Source: Sulfitobacter sp. F26169L
GTDB taxonomy: Bacteria; Pseudomonadota; Alphaproteobacteria; Rhodobacterales; Rhodobacteraceae
NCBI RefSeq assembly: GCF_026410285.1
Contig: NZ_JAPMLP010000012.1
Location: forward strand, 1-64,000
Reading direction: 5' to 3'
Length of the DNA: 64,000 nucleotides
Positions 1-8,899 of this stretch are shown here, in pieces (positions within the stretch are counted from its first letter, which is position 1; each line of letters starts with the position of its first letter). Made by a program: the position numbers and the translations under genes. Under the pieces are notes generated by a model. It worked only from the letters and a program-made list of their open reading frames with translations. It was not told where the DNA came from and searched no databases.

Positions 1-703
1 CCAGATCGAGCGCGGTTTCAAGCGGCACATCACCGGACTGACGCACAAGACGCTTGTTGAGACGGATGCTTTTGGGCGCAAATGCAGTGATCTGTCGGGC
101 GATCTCCCACGCCTTGTCCAGCAGATCATCGGGTTCGGCCACATGGGTCACAAGGCCCCAGTCTTTGGCCTGGTCGGCGTCCAGCACACAGCAGGTCAGT
201 GCCATTTCCATGGCTTTGGCGTGGCCGATCACGCGCGGCAGATACCACGCGCCCCCATCGCCCGACACCAGACCGACACGCAGGAAACTTTCCGCAAACG
301 AGGCACGGGTGGACGCGATGCGGATATCGCACATCGTCGCCAGATCCATGCCAGCGCCAATCGCGTGGCCGTTGACGGCGGCAATGGCAGGCACGTCCAG
401 TTGGTGAAACAGGCGCGGCAGTTGCTGGATATTGTTGCGATACCCTTCCTGCATTTCCAGCGGTGTGCCGGTAAACATCGGATGCGTGCCATCGCGCATT
501 TCCTTGACGTTGCCGCCAGCGCTGAACGATTTTCCCGCACCGGTCAGGATGATACAGCCCAGTGATGCATCGGCATTGGCCCCTGACAGAAAGTCGATCA
601 GGCCGGTAATGATATCATCCGACAGCGCATTGCGCGCATCGGGGCGGTTCAGGGTGACAAGGGCAATCGGCCCCTTGCGTTCGATCAGTACAGCATCGCT
701 CAT
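1..703 (-). CDS. Crotonase (enoyl-CoA hydratase/isomerase family), 3' end cut by window edge
   Basis: This acts on an acyl-CoA in the cytosol. The N-terminal 234 residues are visible; the C-terminus lies beyond base 1. The oxyanion-hole segments SAGGN (61-65) and IGAG (115-118) are clear. Both acid/base glutamates of classical hydratases are replaced: Asp120 where GGGCEL has Glu, and Phe140 where QPEI has Glu. Asp149 sits in the loop that carries the catalytic Asp of PaaG-type isomerases, so an isomerase-like reaction is more likely than plain hydration (inference). The start ATG overlaps the stop of the upstream ACAD by ATGA, so it is the fourth gene of the IclR operon. Confidence 0.88.
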   Translation of the reverse strand, partial: MSDAVLIERKGPIALVTLNRPDARNALSDDIITGLIDFLSGANADASLGCIILTGAGKSFSAGGNVKEMRDGTHPMFTGTPLEMQEGYRNNIQQLPRLFHQLDVPAIAAVNGHAIGAGMDLATMCDIRIASTRASFAESFLRVGLVSGDGGAWYLPRVIGHAKAMEMALTCCVLDADQAKDWGLVTHVAEPDDLLDKAWEIARQITAFAPKSIRLNKRLVRQSGDVPLETALDL

Positions 704-1635
704 GCGTGGTTTCCTTCTGTGTCTGCAATATAGGGCCAAAGGCCGTTTGGTGCGGCGCAGGCCGCGCGCCCAATGGCGATTTCGCAATCGGCCTGACGGC
801 CCCAAGTATCACGCCAGTGCCACAGCTTTTTGGTAAAGTGGTGCAGCGCGTGTTCTTCGGTAAATCCGATGGCCCCTGCCAGTTGGTGCGCGGTTGCCGC
901 GACTTTGGTTGCCGCAACCCCCGCCTGCGCCTTGGCAGACGCCCACAAAAGCACGCGGCTGTCGGCGGTTTCAAAAGCCTCCAGCGCGCTGGCAAGGGCG
1001 GCTTCGGTAATTGTCAGCTCGCTTGCCGCTTCGGCCAGTTGGTGCTGGATCGCTTGAAATTTCTTCAGCGGGCGGCCGAACTGGGTGCGGGTTTCGACAT
1101 GATCCACCATGATGTCGAGGGTGCGCGCCATTGCGCCAGTCATCGCCGCCGTGCTCAGCAGGGCACCCATGACAAGCGTGTCATCGTCATGGCCTGCATC
1201 GGTGTTTTCCAGAACGCACCAGGGCGCGTCAGCGATAGAGGTGAACGGTTTGCCCGTATCAGCGGCCAGTGTTTCACGCCCCGTTCTGATAGATTGCGTG
1301 CCCTGCATCAGCGGGGCAATGGCGGGGCTGCCGTGGGCAACGCTGACCTGCGCTGCATCCGCATGCGGATCAAGATGCGCCAACAGCAGCATTTCGACAA
1401 TCGGCACGGGTGCGCCGTGCCAGCCACAGCGCCACGCCACGCAGGCAGCATCGGCAAGCGTTCCGTCCAGACCGCCGTCCGCCTCGCTGGCGAGGACCCG
1501 CGTAAAGCCGCTTTCGATCATCTCGCCCATCAGGGTTTCGGGCAAATCCGCGCTGTTGCGCGCCATGGCATCCGCCAAACGCCGCTCAAGCAACGTATTG
1601 AGCGCGTCATCCAGCATTTTTGTTGTATCACTCAT
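700..1635 (-). CDS. Acyl-CoA dehydrogenase, short (small-subunit type)
   Basis: A FAD-dependent ACAD-fold protein of 311 aa, about 75 residues shorter than a usual ACAD. The C-terminal four-helix part is recognisable: TRTQFGRPLKKFQAIQH near residue 185 and the tail with H-W-R-D-T-W. The N-terminal half is shortened and the flavin-contact motif TEPxxGxD is missing. It overlaps its neighbours on both sides by ATGA, directly after a full-length ACAD. That matches the alpha2beta2 heteromeric ACADs of steroid and pimeloyl-CoA degradation, where one subunit is degenerate. The heteromer is inference; family membership is clear. Confidence 0.85.
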   Translation of the reverse strand: MSDTTKMLDDALNTLLERRLADAMARNSADLPETLMGEMIESGFTRVLASEADGGLDGTLADAACVAWRCGWHGAPVPIVEMLLLAHLDPHADAAQVSVAHGSPAIAPLMQGTQSIRTGRETLAADTGKPFTSIADAPWCVLENTDAGHDDDTLVMGALLSTAAMTGAMARTLDIMVDHVETRTQFGRPLKKFQAIQHQLAEAASELTITEAALASALEAFETADSRVLLWASAKAQAGVAATKVAATAHQLAGAIGFTEEHALHHFTKKLWHWRDTWGRQADCEIAIGRAACAAPNGLWPYIADTEGNHA

Positions 1636-2795
1636 CTCAGGCCCATTTCTCTGGCGATCATGCCTTTCAGGATTTCACGTGTACCGCCGCGCAGGCTGAA
1701 CGACGGGGCGCTCAGAATGGCGGTGGCAAGGGCGGCTTGTGCGGGGTTGCCATTGCCCGATGGCACCAGATCAAGCAATCTGCGCGCCACTTCGGGGATT
1801 TCCTGTTCCAGCGCGGTGCCGGTGTCTTTCATAATTGTGGCCATGCCGCCGATGTCCTGCCCCGTCGCCAGACGGCGGTTGATGCGCAGCGAAAGCTGGC
1901 GGATCGCGGACAGGCGGGCGGTCAGGCGACCGACCTCTGCCATGGCGAAGCGGTCCGCGCTGTCTGCGGCCATATCCGCCATGGTCGACAACAGTACAAA
2001 GGTGGACAGGATGCGGTCCGGCCCGCTGCGCTCGAACCCCAGTTCCTCGTTCACCAGCCGCCATCCGTCGCCCTCGGCGCCCAGCAGGAAATCATCAGGC
2101 ACAAACGCGCCGTCAAATGTCACCTCGTTCAGCTCTTCCTCACCGCGCAGATCGCGCAGGGGGCGGGTGGTGATTGCGGGCTGGTCCATTGGCACAACCA
2201 GTTGCGACAGCCCGTCATACCGCCCTTCGCCGCGCGGCGAGGTGCGGCACAGGGCGATAATGTAATCGGCGTGCTGGGCATTGGTGGTCCAGACCTTCTG
2301 GCCATACAGGGCAAAGCCGCCTTCGACCTTTTCGGCACGGGTGCGGATCGAGGACAGGTCCGATCCGCTGTCGGGTTCGCTCATCCCGATGCCGATGGTG
2401 CAGGTGCCTGCGGCGATCTTTGGCAGGATTTCATCCTTGGCGCGTTGTGATCCGTTGCGCAGGATTTGCGGCGCGCTCTGGCGGTCCGCGATCCAGTGCG
2501 ACCCCTGCGGCGCACCGGCGGCCAGCAGTTCTTCGCACACGACATAGCGTTCAAACGGACTGCGCTCGTGACCGCCGTATTGCTTTGGCATGGTCATCGC
2601 GATGTAGCCTTCTTCGGCACAGCGCAGCGAGAACGCGCGGTTCCACGTTGTCCACGTCTGACGACCGGGGACAAGCGTGCCGCTTTTGATTTCGGCTTGC
2701 ACAAATGCGCGCACCTCTGCGCGCAGGGCGGCCTCGTCGATGGTTCGGGATACGGGAACCGCATCGAATATCGGGAACAGGCGGGGGATGCTCAT
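1632..2795 (-). CDS. Acyl-CoA dehydrogenase (large-subunit type)
   Basis: A 387-aa ACAD that introduces an alpha,beta double bond into an acyl-CoA and passes electrons to ETF. The middle beta domain has GMSEPDSGSDLSSI and the next beta strand GQKVWTTNAQHAD, both typical of FAD-binding ACADs. The C-terminus LRGGTREILKGMIAREMG is the usual adenine-side FAD contact. It is the second gene of the IclR operon and overlaps the short ACAD downstream (ATGA), its probable partner. The ATG at 2795 gives a normal-length product. Substrate is unknown. Confidence 0.92.
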   Translation of the reverse strand: MSIPRLFPIFDAVPVSRTIDEAALRAEVRAFVQAEIKSGTLVPGRQTWTTWNRAFSLRCAEEGYIAMTMPKQYGGHERSPFERYVVCEELLAAGAPQGSHWIADRQSAPQILRNGSQRAKDEILPKIAAGTCTIGIGMSEPDSGSDLSSIRTRAEKVEGGFALYGQKVWTTNAQHADYIIALCRTSPRGEGRYDGLSQLVVPMDQPAITTRPLRDLRGEEELNEVTFDGAFVPDDFLLGAEGDGWRLVNEELGFERSGPDRILSTFVLLSTMADMAADSADRFAMAEVGRLTARLSAIRQLSLRINRRLATGQDIGGMATIMKDTGTALEQEIPEVARRLLDLVPSGNGNPAQAALATAILSAPSFSLRGGTREILKGMIAREMGLR

Positions 2796-2837
2796 GGGGT
2801 TGGGGGCCTCTTTCTGGGGTGTGTTCGGATCATGGTT

Positions 2838-3614
2838 TCAGCCGTGCAGCCGGTGCAGACCGGGCATGTGGGTGCGCATGTAATCGGGGCCGAAATGGCG
2901 CGCGATGGCATCATGGACCATGCGCGCACTGTCGGGCATCCGGTCCTGTACCCGAAACAGCGGACCCGCCACCGTGACCGAGTAGATAGACCCATCCATC
3001 ACCAGCGGCACAGATACACCGCCCAGATCACGGCTATAGGCGGATGCGCTGCAAAACCAGCCGCGTTTCAGACCGTCTGCGATGTTCTTTTCGACTTCAG
3101 GCACGCTCATCGGGGTGCCATCGCCGTAGCGAGTAAATGTTGCTTTTTTCAAGATGGCGGCGATGTGTTTTGCAGGCATCTGGCTCATCGTGGCCTGGCC
3201 CGACGCGGTCAGATGGATCGGCACCTGCTTGCCTGCGTCAGCGGTATAGCGGATCGCATGGGTGGACTGGATCACCGACAGCAACACCGCCTGCTGTCCG
3301 TTGGGCGCGGCAATCCAGACGGTTTCACCGCTTGCCTGCGCCAGATCCTCGATCAGGTTGGTGGCCTGTTCGGGCAAGGGATTGGCCATGGCGATTTCAT
3401 TGGCCAGCGCGAGCCAGCGCGGGGTCGGGTAGAATCCGGCGCGCGGCTTTGGCTCATACAAAAAGCCGCGCTGTACCAGTGTTGAAATCAGATTGAACGC
3501 GCTTGAACGCGGCAGGCCCAGATCGTGCGAAATTTCCGCCAGACTGGCAATGCGCTGGTTGCGTGCAAAATACTCCAGCAAATCCAGAACATTAGCGGCC
3601 TGTTTTACAATCAT
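2838..3614 (-). CDS. IclR-family transcriptional regulator
   Basis: A 258-aa one-component regulator. The N-terminal winged helix-turn-helix lies at about residues 5-65 (NVLDLLEYFARNQR, then LAEISHDLGLPRSSAFNLISTL), followed by a GAF-like effector domain to about residue 250 with IHLTASGQA, the usual IclR signature region. It is the first gene of the minus-strand operon with the two ACADs and crotonase, and is divergent from the CoA-transferase operon at 3742. It probably controls both sides through the inverted repeats in the 127-base gap. The effector is likely an organic acid or acyl-CoA (inference). Confidence 0.93.
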   Translation of the reverse strand: MIVKQAANVLDLLEYFARNQRIASLAEISHDLGLPRSSAFNLISTLVQRGFLYEPKPRAGFYPTPRWLALANEIAMANPLPEQATNLIEDLAQASGETVWIAAPNGQQAVLLSVIQSTHAIRYTADAGKQVPIHLTASGQATMSQMPAKHIAAILKKATFTRYGDGTPMSVPEVEKNIADGLKRGWFCSASAYSRDLGGVSVPLVMDGSIYSVTVAGPLFRVQDRMPDSARMVHDAIARHFGPDYMRTHMPGLHRLHG

Positions 3615-3660
3615 ATGGTCTGCCCCGCTTTTTCGCCGGCCTGTGGCGATACAATCTTCA

Positions 3661-3735
3661 CACTTGACTTATGAACTATTCCTGAAAGTATGTCCAGTAT
3701 GTTAGACTGAAAGTTCATATATATGGACATTGGAG
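3661..3735. promoter_or_regulatory. Divergent control region with nested inverted repeats, plus RBS of 3742 gene
   Basis: Between the divergent IclR gene and CoA-transferase are two inverted repeats. TATGAACT at 3670-3677 pairs with AGTTCATA at 3712-3719, and ATGTCCA at 3690-3696 pairs with TGGACAT at 3724-3730. A TTGACT at 3664-3669 resembles a -35 box. GGAG at 3732-3735 lies six bases before ATG 3742 and decides that start over the TTG at 3730. The arrangement suits IclR binding, which is inferred, not shown. Confidence 0.5.
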
Positions 3736-3741
3736 ATTGTT

Positions 3742-4962
3742 ATGGGACCGCTGGCCGGAATACGGATTATCGATGTTTCATCGGTACTCATGGGCCCCTA
3801 CGCGACCCAGATCCTTGGGGATTACGGGGCGGACATCATCAAGGTTGAATCGCTTGACGGTGATCTGGTGCGCCAGATCGGTCCGGCGCGAAATGCGGGA
3901 ATGGGTCCGGTGTTTCTGAATGCCAACCGTTCAAAACGCTCCATCACGCTGGATCTGAAAAAGCCCGAAGGACGGGAGGCGCTGTTGCGGCTGTGCGAAA
4001 CCGCCGATGCGCTGGTGTACAACGTGCGCCCTGCCGCCATGGCGCGGCTGGGTTTGTCCTATGAGGAGGTCGCGGCGGCGAATCCGCGCATCATCTATGC
4101 CGGATTGGTGGGGTACAGTCAGGACGGCCCTTATGCATCACGCCCCGCCTATGACGATCTGATTCAGGGCATGTCGACCATTCCCTATCTGTTTTCGCGC
4201 GTGAACGAAGGCGCGCCGCGATATGTGCCAACGGCCATGGCCGACCGCGTTGTCGGTCTGGTGGCGGTGAACGCGATCCTTGCTTCGATTATCGAGCGTG
4301 ACCGCAGCAACGAGGGCCAGAAGGTGGACATTCCGATGTTCGAAACGATGGTCAGCTTTGTGATGGGCGATCACATGGGCGGCCTCACCTACGACCCGCC
4401 GCTGGACGAAGGCGGATATGCGCGCCAGTTGTCCCCCGACAGGCGGCCCTACCAGACCAAAGACGGATACATCTGCGCGCTGGTGTACAACGATGGCCAC
4501 TGGCGGCGCTTTTTCGATGCGATTGGCAAGCCGGAGGTGTTTGAAACCGATCTGCGCTACCGCACCTTCGCGTCGCGGATGGCGCATATCAACGAGGTCT
4601 ACGGCGAACTATCCGACATCCTGCTGACCCGCACCACGGCGGAGTGGATGGAGCTGATGGAAAAAGCGGATGTGCCCGCGATGCCGATGTACGATTTCCA
4701 AGGGGTGATGAACGATCCGCACCTGCAGGCAACAGGATTTTTTCAGGCGGTCGAACATCCGACCGAGGGCAGCATAAAGCAGATGGCGGTTTCGGCGCAG
4801 TGGTCGCGCACCCCTGCCAAGCCCGAACGCCTTGCGCCCCAACAGGGCGAACATAGCGTCGAAATCCTGCGCGAAGCGGGATTTAGTGACGCGGAGATCG
4901 ACGGGCTGGAAGCCTGCGGTGCGGTTGGCACCGTCGCCGAAACCGCAGCCGCCCGCGTGTAG
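3742..4962 (+). CDS. Class III (CaiB/BaiF) CoA-transferase
   Basis: A 406-aa family III CoA-transferase that moves CoA between carboxylic acids through an aspartyl-CoA anhydride. N-terminal LAGIRIIDVSSVLMGPYATQ and LGDYGADIIKVES are the CoA-binding Rossmann signature. The catalytic Asp is at about 138 in RPAYDDLIQG. The Shine-Dalgarno sequence supports ATG 3742. It leads a plus-strand operon with an ACAD 33 bases downstream and an itaconate-type gene trio beyond, so the substrate is probably a short or branched dicarboxylic acid (inference). Confidence 0.92.
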   Translation: MGPLAGIRIIDVSSVLMGPYATQILGDYGADIIKVESLDGDLVRQIGPARNAGMGPVFLNANRSKRSITLDLKKPEGREALLRLCETADALVYNVRPAAMARLGLSYEEVAAANPRIIYAGLVGYSQDGPYASRPAYDDLIQGMSTIPYLFSRVNEGAPRYVPTAMADRVVGLVAVNAILASIIERDRSNEGQKVDIPMFETMVSFVMGDHMGGLTYDPPLDEGGYARQLSPDRRPYQTKDGYICALVYNDGHWRRFFDAIGKPEVFETDLRYRTFASRMAHINEVYGELSDILLTRTTAEWMELMEKADVPAMPMYDFQGVMNDPHLQATGFFQAVEHPTEGSIKQMAVSAQWSRTPAKPERLAPQQGEHSVEILREAGFSDAEIDGLEACGAVGTVAETAAARV

Positions 4963-4995
4963 CACCGGAACTTTGAGAGACAAGAAGGACGTCCG

Positions 4996-6162
4996 ATGGA
5001 TTTTGCATTAAGCGAGGAACAAGAAGCAATCTGCGCCGCAGTGGGCAGCATTTGCGAAGGGTTCGATGACGCGTACTGGGCCGAGCGGGACCGCGACGGC
5101 GTCTTTCCGCATGATTTTTACAAGGCAATGGCCGATGGTGGCTGGCTGGGCATTTGCACCGCAGAGGCGCAGGGCGGTTCAGGGCTGGGCATCACCGAAG
5201 CCGCGCTGATGATGCGCACCATTTCGGAATCCGGTGCAGGGATGACAGGGGCCTCGGCGGTACACATCAACATTTTCGGGCTCAACCCCGTGGCCGTTTT
5301 CGGCACAGATGAACAGCGCGAGAGGATGATCCGGCCCATGGCCGCGGGCCGTGAAAAGGCGTGTTTCGCCGTGACCGAGCCGAACACCGGCCTGAACACC
5401 ACGCAGCTAAAGCTTCAGGCGAAAAAGCAGGGCGACAAATATGTGGTGAACGGCCAGAAAGTGTGGATTTCCACCGCGCAGGAAGCCGATATGATCCTGC
5501 TGCTGGCGCGCACCACCCCGCTGGACGAGGTGAAAAAGGCGACCCACGGCCTCAGCCTGTTTTACACCCGCTTTGACCGTGACAAGATCCGCGTGCGCGA
5601 GATTGAAAAGATGGGCCGCAAGGCTGTCGATTCAAACGAGTTGTTCTTTGAAGATTTTGAAATACCCCAGGCCGACCTGATCGGTGAAGAGGGCAGGGGG
5701 TTTGAATACATCCTGCACGGCATGAACCCCGAACGCATCCTGATCGCCGCCGAGGGGATCGGGCTGGGGATGCTGGCGGTGAAACGCGCCGCGAAATACG
5801 CCAACGAACGGATCGTTTTCAACCGCCCCATCGGGCAGAACCAGGGCATCCAGCACCCGCTGGCCAAATGCTGGGCCGAGCTTGAGGCGGCGTGGATGAT
5901 GGTCCTAGCGGCGGCGTGGCAATACGATCAGGGTCTGCCGTGCGGTGCGGCGGCGAACGCCGCGAAATACCTCGCCGGAGAAGCGGGCTTTACCGCCTGT
6001 GAAACTGCCGTGATGACCCATGGCGGTTTCGGCTACGCCAAGGAATATCATGTCGAGCGCTACCTGCGCGAGGTGCTGATCCCGCGCATCGCTCCGATCA
6101 GCCCGCAGTTGTGCCTGTCCTACCTTGCAGAAAGAGTGCTGGGCCTGCCGAAATCCTACTGA
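4996..6162 (+). CDS. Acyl-CoA dehydrogenase
   Basis: A full-length (388 aa) ACAD. Visible are VTEPNTGLNTTQLK at about residue 130, the GQKVWISTAQEADM strand, INERIxFNRPIGQNQGIQH-type helix around 275, and THGGFGYAKEYHVERYLREV near the end. The C-terminus carries APISPQL where other ACADs have the Glu-containing YEGT segment. It is close in sequence to the ACAD at 55069, which also neighbours a class III CoA-transferase. Preceded by GAAGGA and read with the CoA-transferase upstream. Given the itaconate-like genes after it, a methylsuccinyl-CoA-like substrate is possible but unproven. Confidence 0.92.
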   Translation: MDFALSEEQEAICAAVGSICEGFDDAYWAERDRDGVFPHDFYKAMADGGWLGICTAEAQGGSGLGITEAALMMRTISESGAGMTGASAVHINIFGLNPVAVFGTDEQRERMIRPMAAGREKACFAVTEPNTGLNTTQLKLQAKKQGDKYVVNGQKVWISTAQEADMILLLARTTPLDEVKKATHGLSLFYTRFDRDKIRVREIEKMGRKAVDSNELFFEDFEIPQADLIGEEGRGFEYILHGMNPERILIAAEGIGLGMLAVKRAAKYANERIVFNRPIGQNQGIQHPLAKCWAELEAAWMMVLAAAWQYDQGLPCGAAANAAKYLAGEAGFTACETAVMTHGGFGYAKEYHVERYLREVLIPRIAPISPQLCLSYLAERVLGLPKSY

Positions 6163-6191
6163 GTGCTGATGCCCTTGGGAGGGGGCGATAC

Positions 6192-7478
6192 ATGAACATA
6201 TGCACGTCACCACACCCCCTTGCGGAGCTGACCCTGTCGCGCCATTTGCGCGCCGGTGACAGGGTTCTTGTTGCGCAAGGTGCTGGCGAGCCTGCGGCGC
6301 TGACACGCGCGTTGGTCGAGGCAGCAGCGGTGGTGGCGGATCTGACGGCCTGCATCGGCATGTTGACGCACGACGGATTGCGCAGCGCCAGTGGCCTTCG
6401 GTTTGAAAGCTATGGCGCGTTGGGCCATGCGGCGCGGCTGCAGCCGGGCGCGCTGATGACCCTGCCGATGCATTACTCCGATTACGTTGCCCATCTGTGT
6501 GATGGTCGCCTGCCCGTTGATGTGGTGTTGGTGAAACTGTCCCAAGCGGATGAAAACGGTGATCATCATCTTGGCATGGGTGATCTGCATCTGGTTGATG
6601 CCGCACGCCGCGCGCGGCTGGTGATCGCCGAGATCAACCCCCACACGCCGCGCACTTGTGGCACGATCTGGCCGCGTGACGTGGCGATTGATCATAAGGT
6701 ATATTCCGCCGCACCGTCAGACGCTTTGCCACACGCCGCCGCGCGTGCGGCCAAAGATGTGGAAGATGTCGAAGATAAAATCGCCCGTCATGTTGCGCAA
6801 TTGGTGCCGGACCGCGCTGTGCTGCAAATCGGTGTGGGGCGGTTGCCCGGTGCAATTGCACGGCATCTGCACGGGCACCGCGATCTGGGCATCCACAGCG
6901 GCGCGCTGACCGATGCGATTGTGACCCTGTTAGAGACTGGCGTAGTCACCAATGCAGCCAAAGAGATTGACGCAGGCGTTACCATAGGAGGGGCGGTAAT
7001 CGGCGGCGCGGCGCTGTGCGCACACATTGCTGCAAACCCGTCTGTTCACATCCGCCACACCTCTTACACCCATTCGTCCCTTCAGATTGCGCAGCTGTCG
7101 CGGTTTCATGCGATCAATTCGGCGATCGAGGTTGATCTGTTCGGCCAGATCAACACGCAGACCGCCGCAGGCCGCGAGGTTGGCGGCATCGGGGGTCAGG
7201 TGGATTTCACCCGTGGCGCGCATCTCTCGCGGTCGGGGCGCGCGATTGTCGCGCTGCCCTCCACCGCGCAAGGGGGCGCGAAACCACGCATCGTGCCGCA
7301 GGTGGAGACTGTTTCACTGGCGCGCACCGATGCCGATACGGTGGTGACGGAATGGGGCATCGCCGAACTGCGCGGGATATCTGCACGGTCGCGCGCCGAA
7401 CGCCTGATCGCCATCGCCGACCCAAGCCATCGCGACAGCCTGAACAAGGCATTGCACAAATGGGGGCAGAAACATTGA
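6192..7478 (+). CDS. Class I CoA-transferase (acetyl-CoA hydrolase/4-hydroxybutyrate CoA-transferase family; RipA-like)
   Basis: A 428-aa two-domain CoA-transferase. The catalytic glutamate lies in NSAIEVDLFGQINTQ and the downstream GIGGQVDFTRGA is the family signature. GGAGGG before ATG 6192 decides the start; the frame is open upstream but would overlap the ACAD. It is followed by a MaoC protein and a CitE-like lyase, the same three families and order as RipA-RipB-RipC (itaconate CoA-transferase, itaconyl-CoA hydratase, citramalyl-CoA lyase). The family is certain; itaconate, mesaconate or methylsuccinate as substrate is inference from order. Confidence 0.9.
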   Translation: MNICTSPHPLAELTLSRHLRAGDRVLVAQGAGEPAALTRALVEAAAVVADLTACIGMLTHDGLRSASGLRFESYGALGHAARLQPGALMTLPMHYSDYVAHLCDGRLPVDVVLVKLSQADENGDHHLGMGDLHLVDAARRARLVIAEINPHTPRTCGTIWPRDVAIDHKVYSAAPSDALPHAAARAAKDVEDVEDKIARHVAQLVPDRAVLQIGVGRLPGAIARHLHGHRDLGIHSGALTDAIVTLLETGVVTNAAKEIDAGVTIGGAVIGGAALCAHIAANPSVHIRHTSYTHSSLQIAQLSRFHAINSAIEVDLFGQINTQTAAGREVGGIGGQVDFTRGAHLSRSGRAIVALPSTAQGGAKPRIVPQVETVSLARTDADTVVTEWGIAELRGISARSRAERLIAIADPSHRDSLNKALHKWGQKH

Positions 7479-7557
7479 CGTTAGGTAAACCCACGGGAAT
7501 GATGGGCCGACCGGCGCGCGCGCGCCGCCAGCGGTCTGCACAGAAGGAGCAGGGCAA

Positions 7558-8013
7558 ATGACAGGTTTGTATCTGGATGAATTCACCGTTGGCCGCCATT
7601 TCCGGCACCCGCTGACACGCACCGTAAGCGAGGCGGACAATACCACGTTCAGCCTGATGACGATGAACCCGCAGCCCCTGCACATCGATGCGCATTTTGC
7701 CGAAAGCACCGAATGGGGCGAGCGGCTGTTCAACTCCATGATGACGCTGGCGATCATGGTCGGCCTCAGTGTGCAGGATACAACGCTGGGGACCACCGTC
7801 GGCAATCTGGGGATGAGTGATGTGCGTTTTCCCAAACCGGTGTTTCATGGCGACACCCTGCGCGCCGAAACCGTTGTGATCAGTGTGCGCGAAAGCAAAT
7901 CACGCGACGATGTCGGGATTGTCGAGTTTGAGCACACCTGCCTGAACCAGCGCGACGAAGTGGTGGCGATCTGCCGCCGCGCCGCGATGATGCGCAAGGG
8001 GCCGGTGGCATGA
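7558..8013 (+). CDS. MaoC-family hydratase (RipB-like)
   Basis: A 151-aa single hotdog-fold enoyl-CoA hydratase. The catalytic patch reads MNPQPLHID (36-44), a variant of the DxNPxH motif, followed by DVRFPKPVFHGDTL, the typical MaoC hydrophobic strand and loop. AAGGAG precedes ATG 7558. It overlaps the following lyase by ATGA, implying coupled translation and a shared pathway: hydration of an unsaturated dicarboxyl-CoA, then cleavage. An itaconyl- or mesaconyl-CoA hydratase role fits the neighbours but is inferred. Confidence 0.87.
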   Translation: MTGLYLDEFTVGRHFRHPLTRTVSEADNTTFSLMTMNPQPLHIDAHFAESTEWGERLFNSMMTLAIMVGLSVQDTTLGTTVGNLGMSDVRFPKPVFHGDTLRAETVVISVRESKSRDDVGIVEFEHTCLNQRDEVVAICRRAAMMRKGPVA

Positions 8014-8870
8014 TGCGCTCGCTTTTGTTTGTTCCCGGGGACAGTTTGCGCAAGTTCGGGCGCGCGCGCGAAGGTAATGCGGACGGGCTGATCCTTGATC
8101 TGGAAGATTCCGTCGCGCTGGCGCAAAAGGATGCGGCCTGTGCGGCCACCCGCCAGATGCTGGAAAGCGGGCGGGGCAAACAACGCCTGTTTGTGCGGGT
8201 GAATGCGTTTGAAACAGGGCGCACCCTGCGTGATCTGGCGGCGGTCATGCCGCTGCGCCCTGACGGCATTGTCCTTCCCAAATGCACCGGCGGCGCGGAT
8301 GTGGCGCAGCTGGCGCATTATCTGGATGCGTTTGAGGCGATGGACGAAAACACCGCCGCACCCGCCCAGATTATCGGCATCGCCACAGAAACCGCCGGGT
8401 CCATTCATGGGCTGACCACCTACGCCGGTGCCAGCGCGCGGTTGTGGGGGATCATGTGGGGTGCCGAAGATCTGATGGCATCGCTGGGCGCCACGGAAAA
8501 CAATGTCGATGGCGTGTTTACAGGGCCGTTCCAGATGGCGCGGAACATGTGCCTGACGGGGGCCGCTGCGGCGGGGATTGTCGCGATTGATACGGTCAGC
8601 ACCCGCATCCACGACCCCGACCACAGCACCGCCGAGGCCCGCGCCGCGCGCCGTGACGGGTTCGGGGCAAAGGCGGTTATCCACCCAAGCCACGTGGACA
8701 TCGTCAACACCGCCTTCACGCCCACACAGGCCGAGGCGGAATGGGCGCAAAAAGTGCTCGCCGCCTTTCAGGACAATCCTGATGCGGGAGTTGTCACAAT
8801 CGACGGCCGGATGATCGACAAGCCGCATGTGCGCGCGGCCGAGAAGATACTGGCAGCACTTGCGCAATGA
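8010..8870 (+). CDS. HpcH/CitE-family aldolase/lyase (citramalyl- or malyl-CoA lyase-like)
   Basis: A 286-aa TIM-barrel, Mg-dependent C-C lyase. N-terminal RSLLFVPGDSLRKF, then DGLILDLEDSVA (metal/CoA loop), ETAGSIHGL with the Mg-binding Glu, and LWGIMWGAEDLMASLG with the Mg-binding Asp are diagnostic. The C-terminal GFGAKAVIHPSHVDIVN is the usual CitE closing motif. It would split a beta-hydroxyacyl-CoA such as citramalyl-CoA into acetyl-CoA and pyruvate. Start overlaps the MaoC stop (ATGA; two ATG codons in tandem at 8010 and 8013). Confidence 0.92.
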   Translation: MMRSLLFVPGDSLRKFGRAREGNADGLILDLEDSVALAQKDAACAATRQMLESGRGKQRLFVRVNAFETGRTLRDLAAVMPLRPDGIVLPKCTGGADVAQLAHYLDAFEAMDENTAAPAQIIGIATETAGSIHGLTTYAGASARLWGIMWGAEDLMASLGATENNVDGVFTGPFQMARNMCLTGAAAAGIVAIDTVSTRIHDPDHSTAEARAARRDGFGAKAVIHPSHVDIVNTAFTPTQAEAEWAQKVLAAFQDNPDAGVVTIDGRMIDKPHVRAAEKILAALAQ

Positions 8871-8899
8871 AACCGGAACACAACCAAACGGGGGGCAGC

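Noticed and set aside
706-2265. Long plus-strand open frame (519 codons) opposite the two ACAD genes
   Set aside because: The minus-strand ACADs have clear family motifs and coupled starts; the plus frame gives a low-complexity Arg/Gly-rich translation, as expected of a shadow in high-GC DNA.
7479-7557. Short leader peptide between the class I CoA-transferase and the MaoC gene
   Set aside because: An open stretch exists but has no independent ribosome site or conserved feature; the segment is best seen as spacer with the MaoC Shine-Dalgarno.
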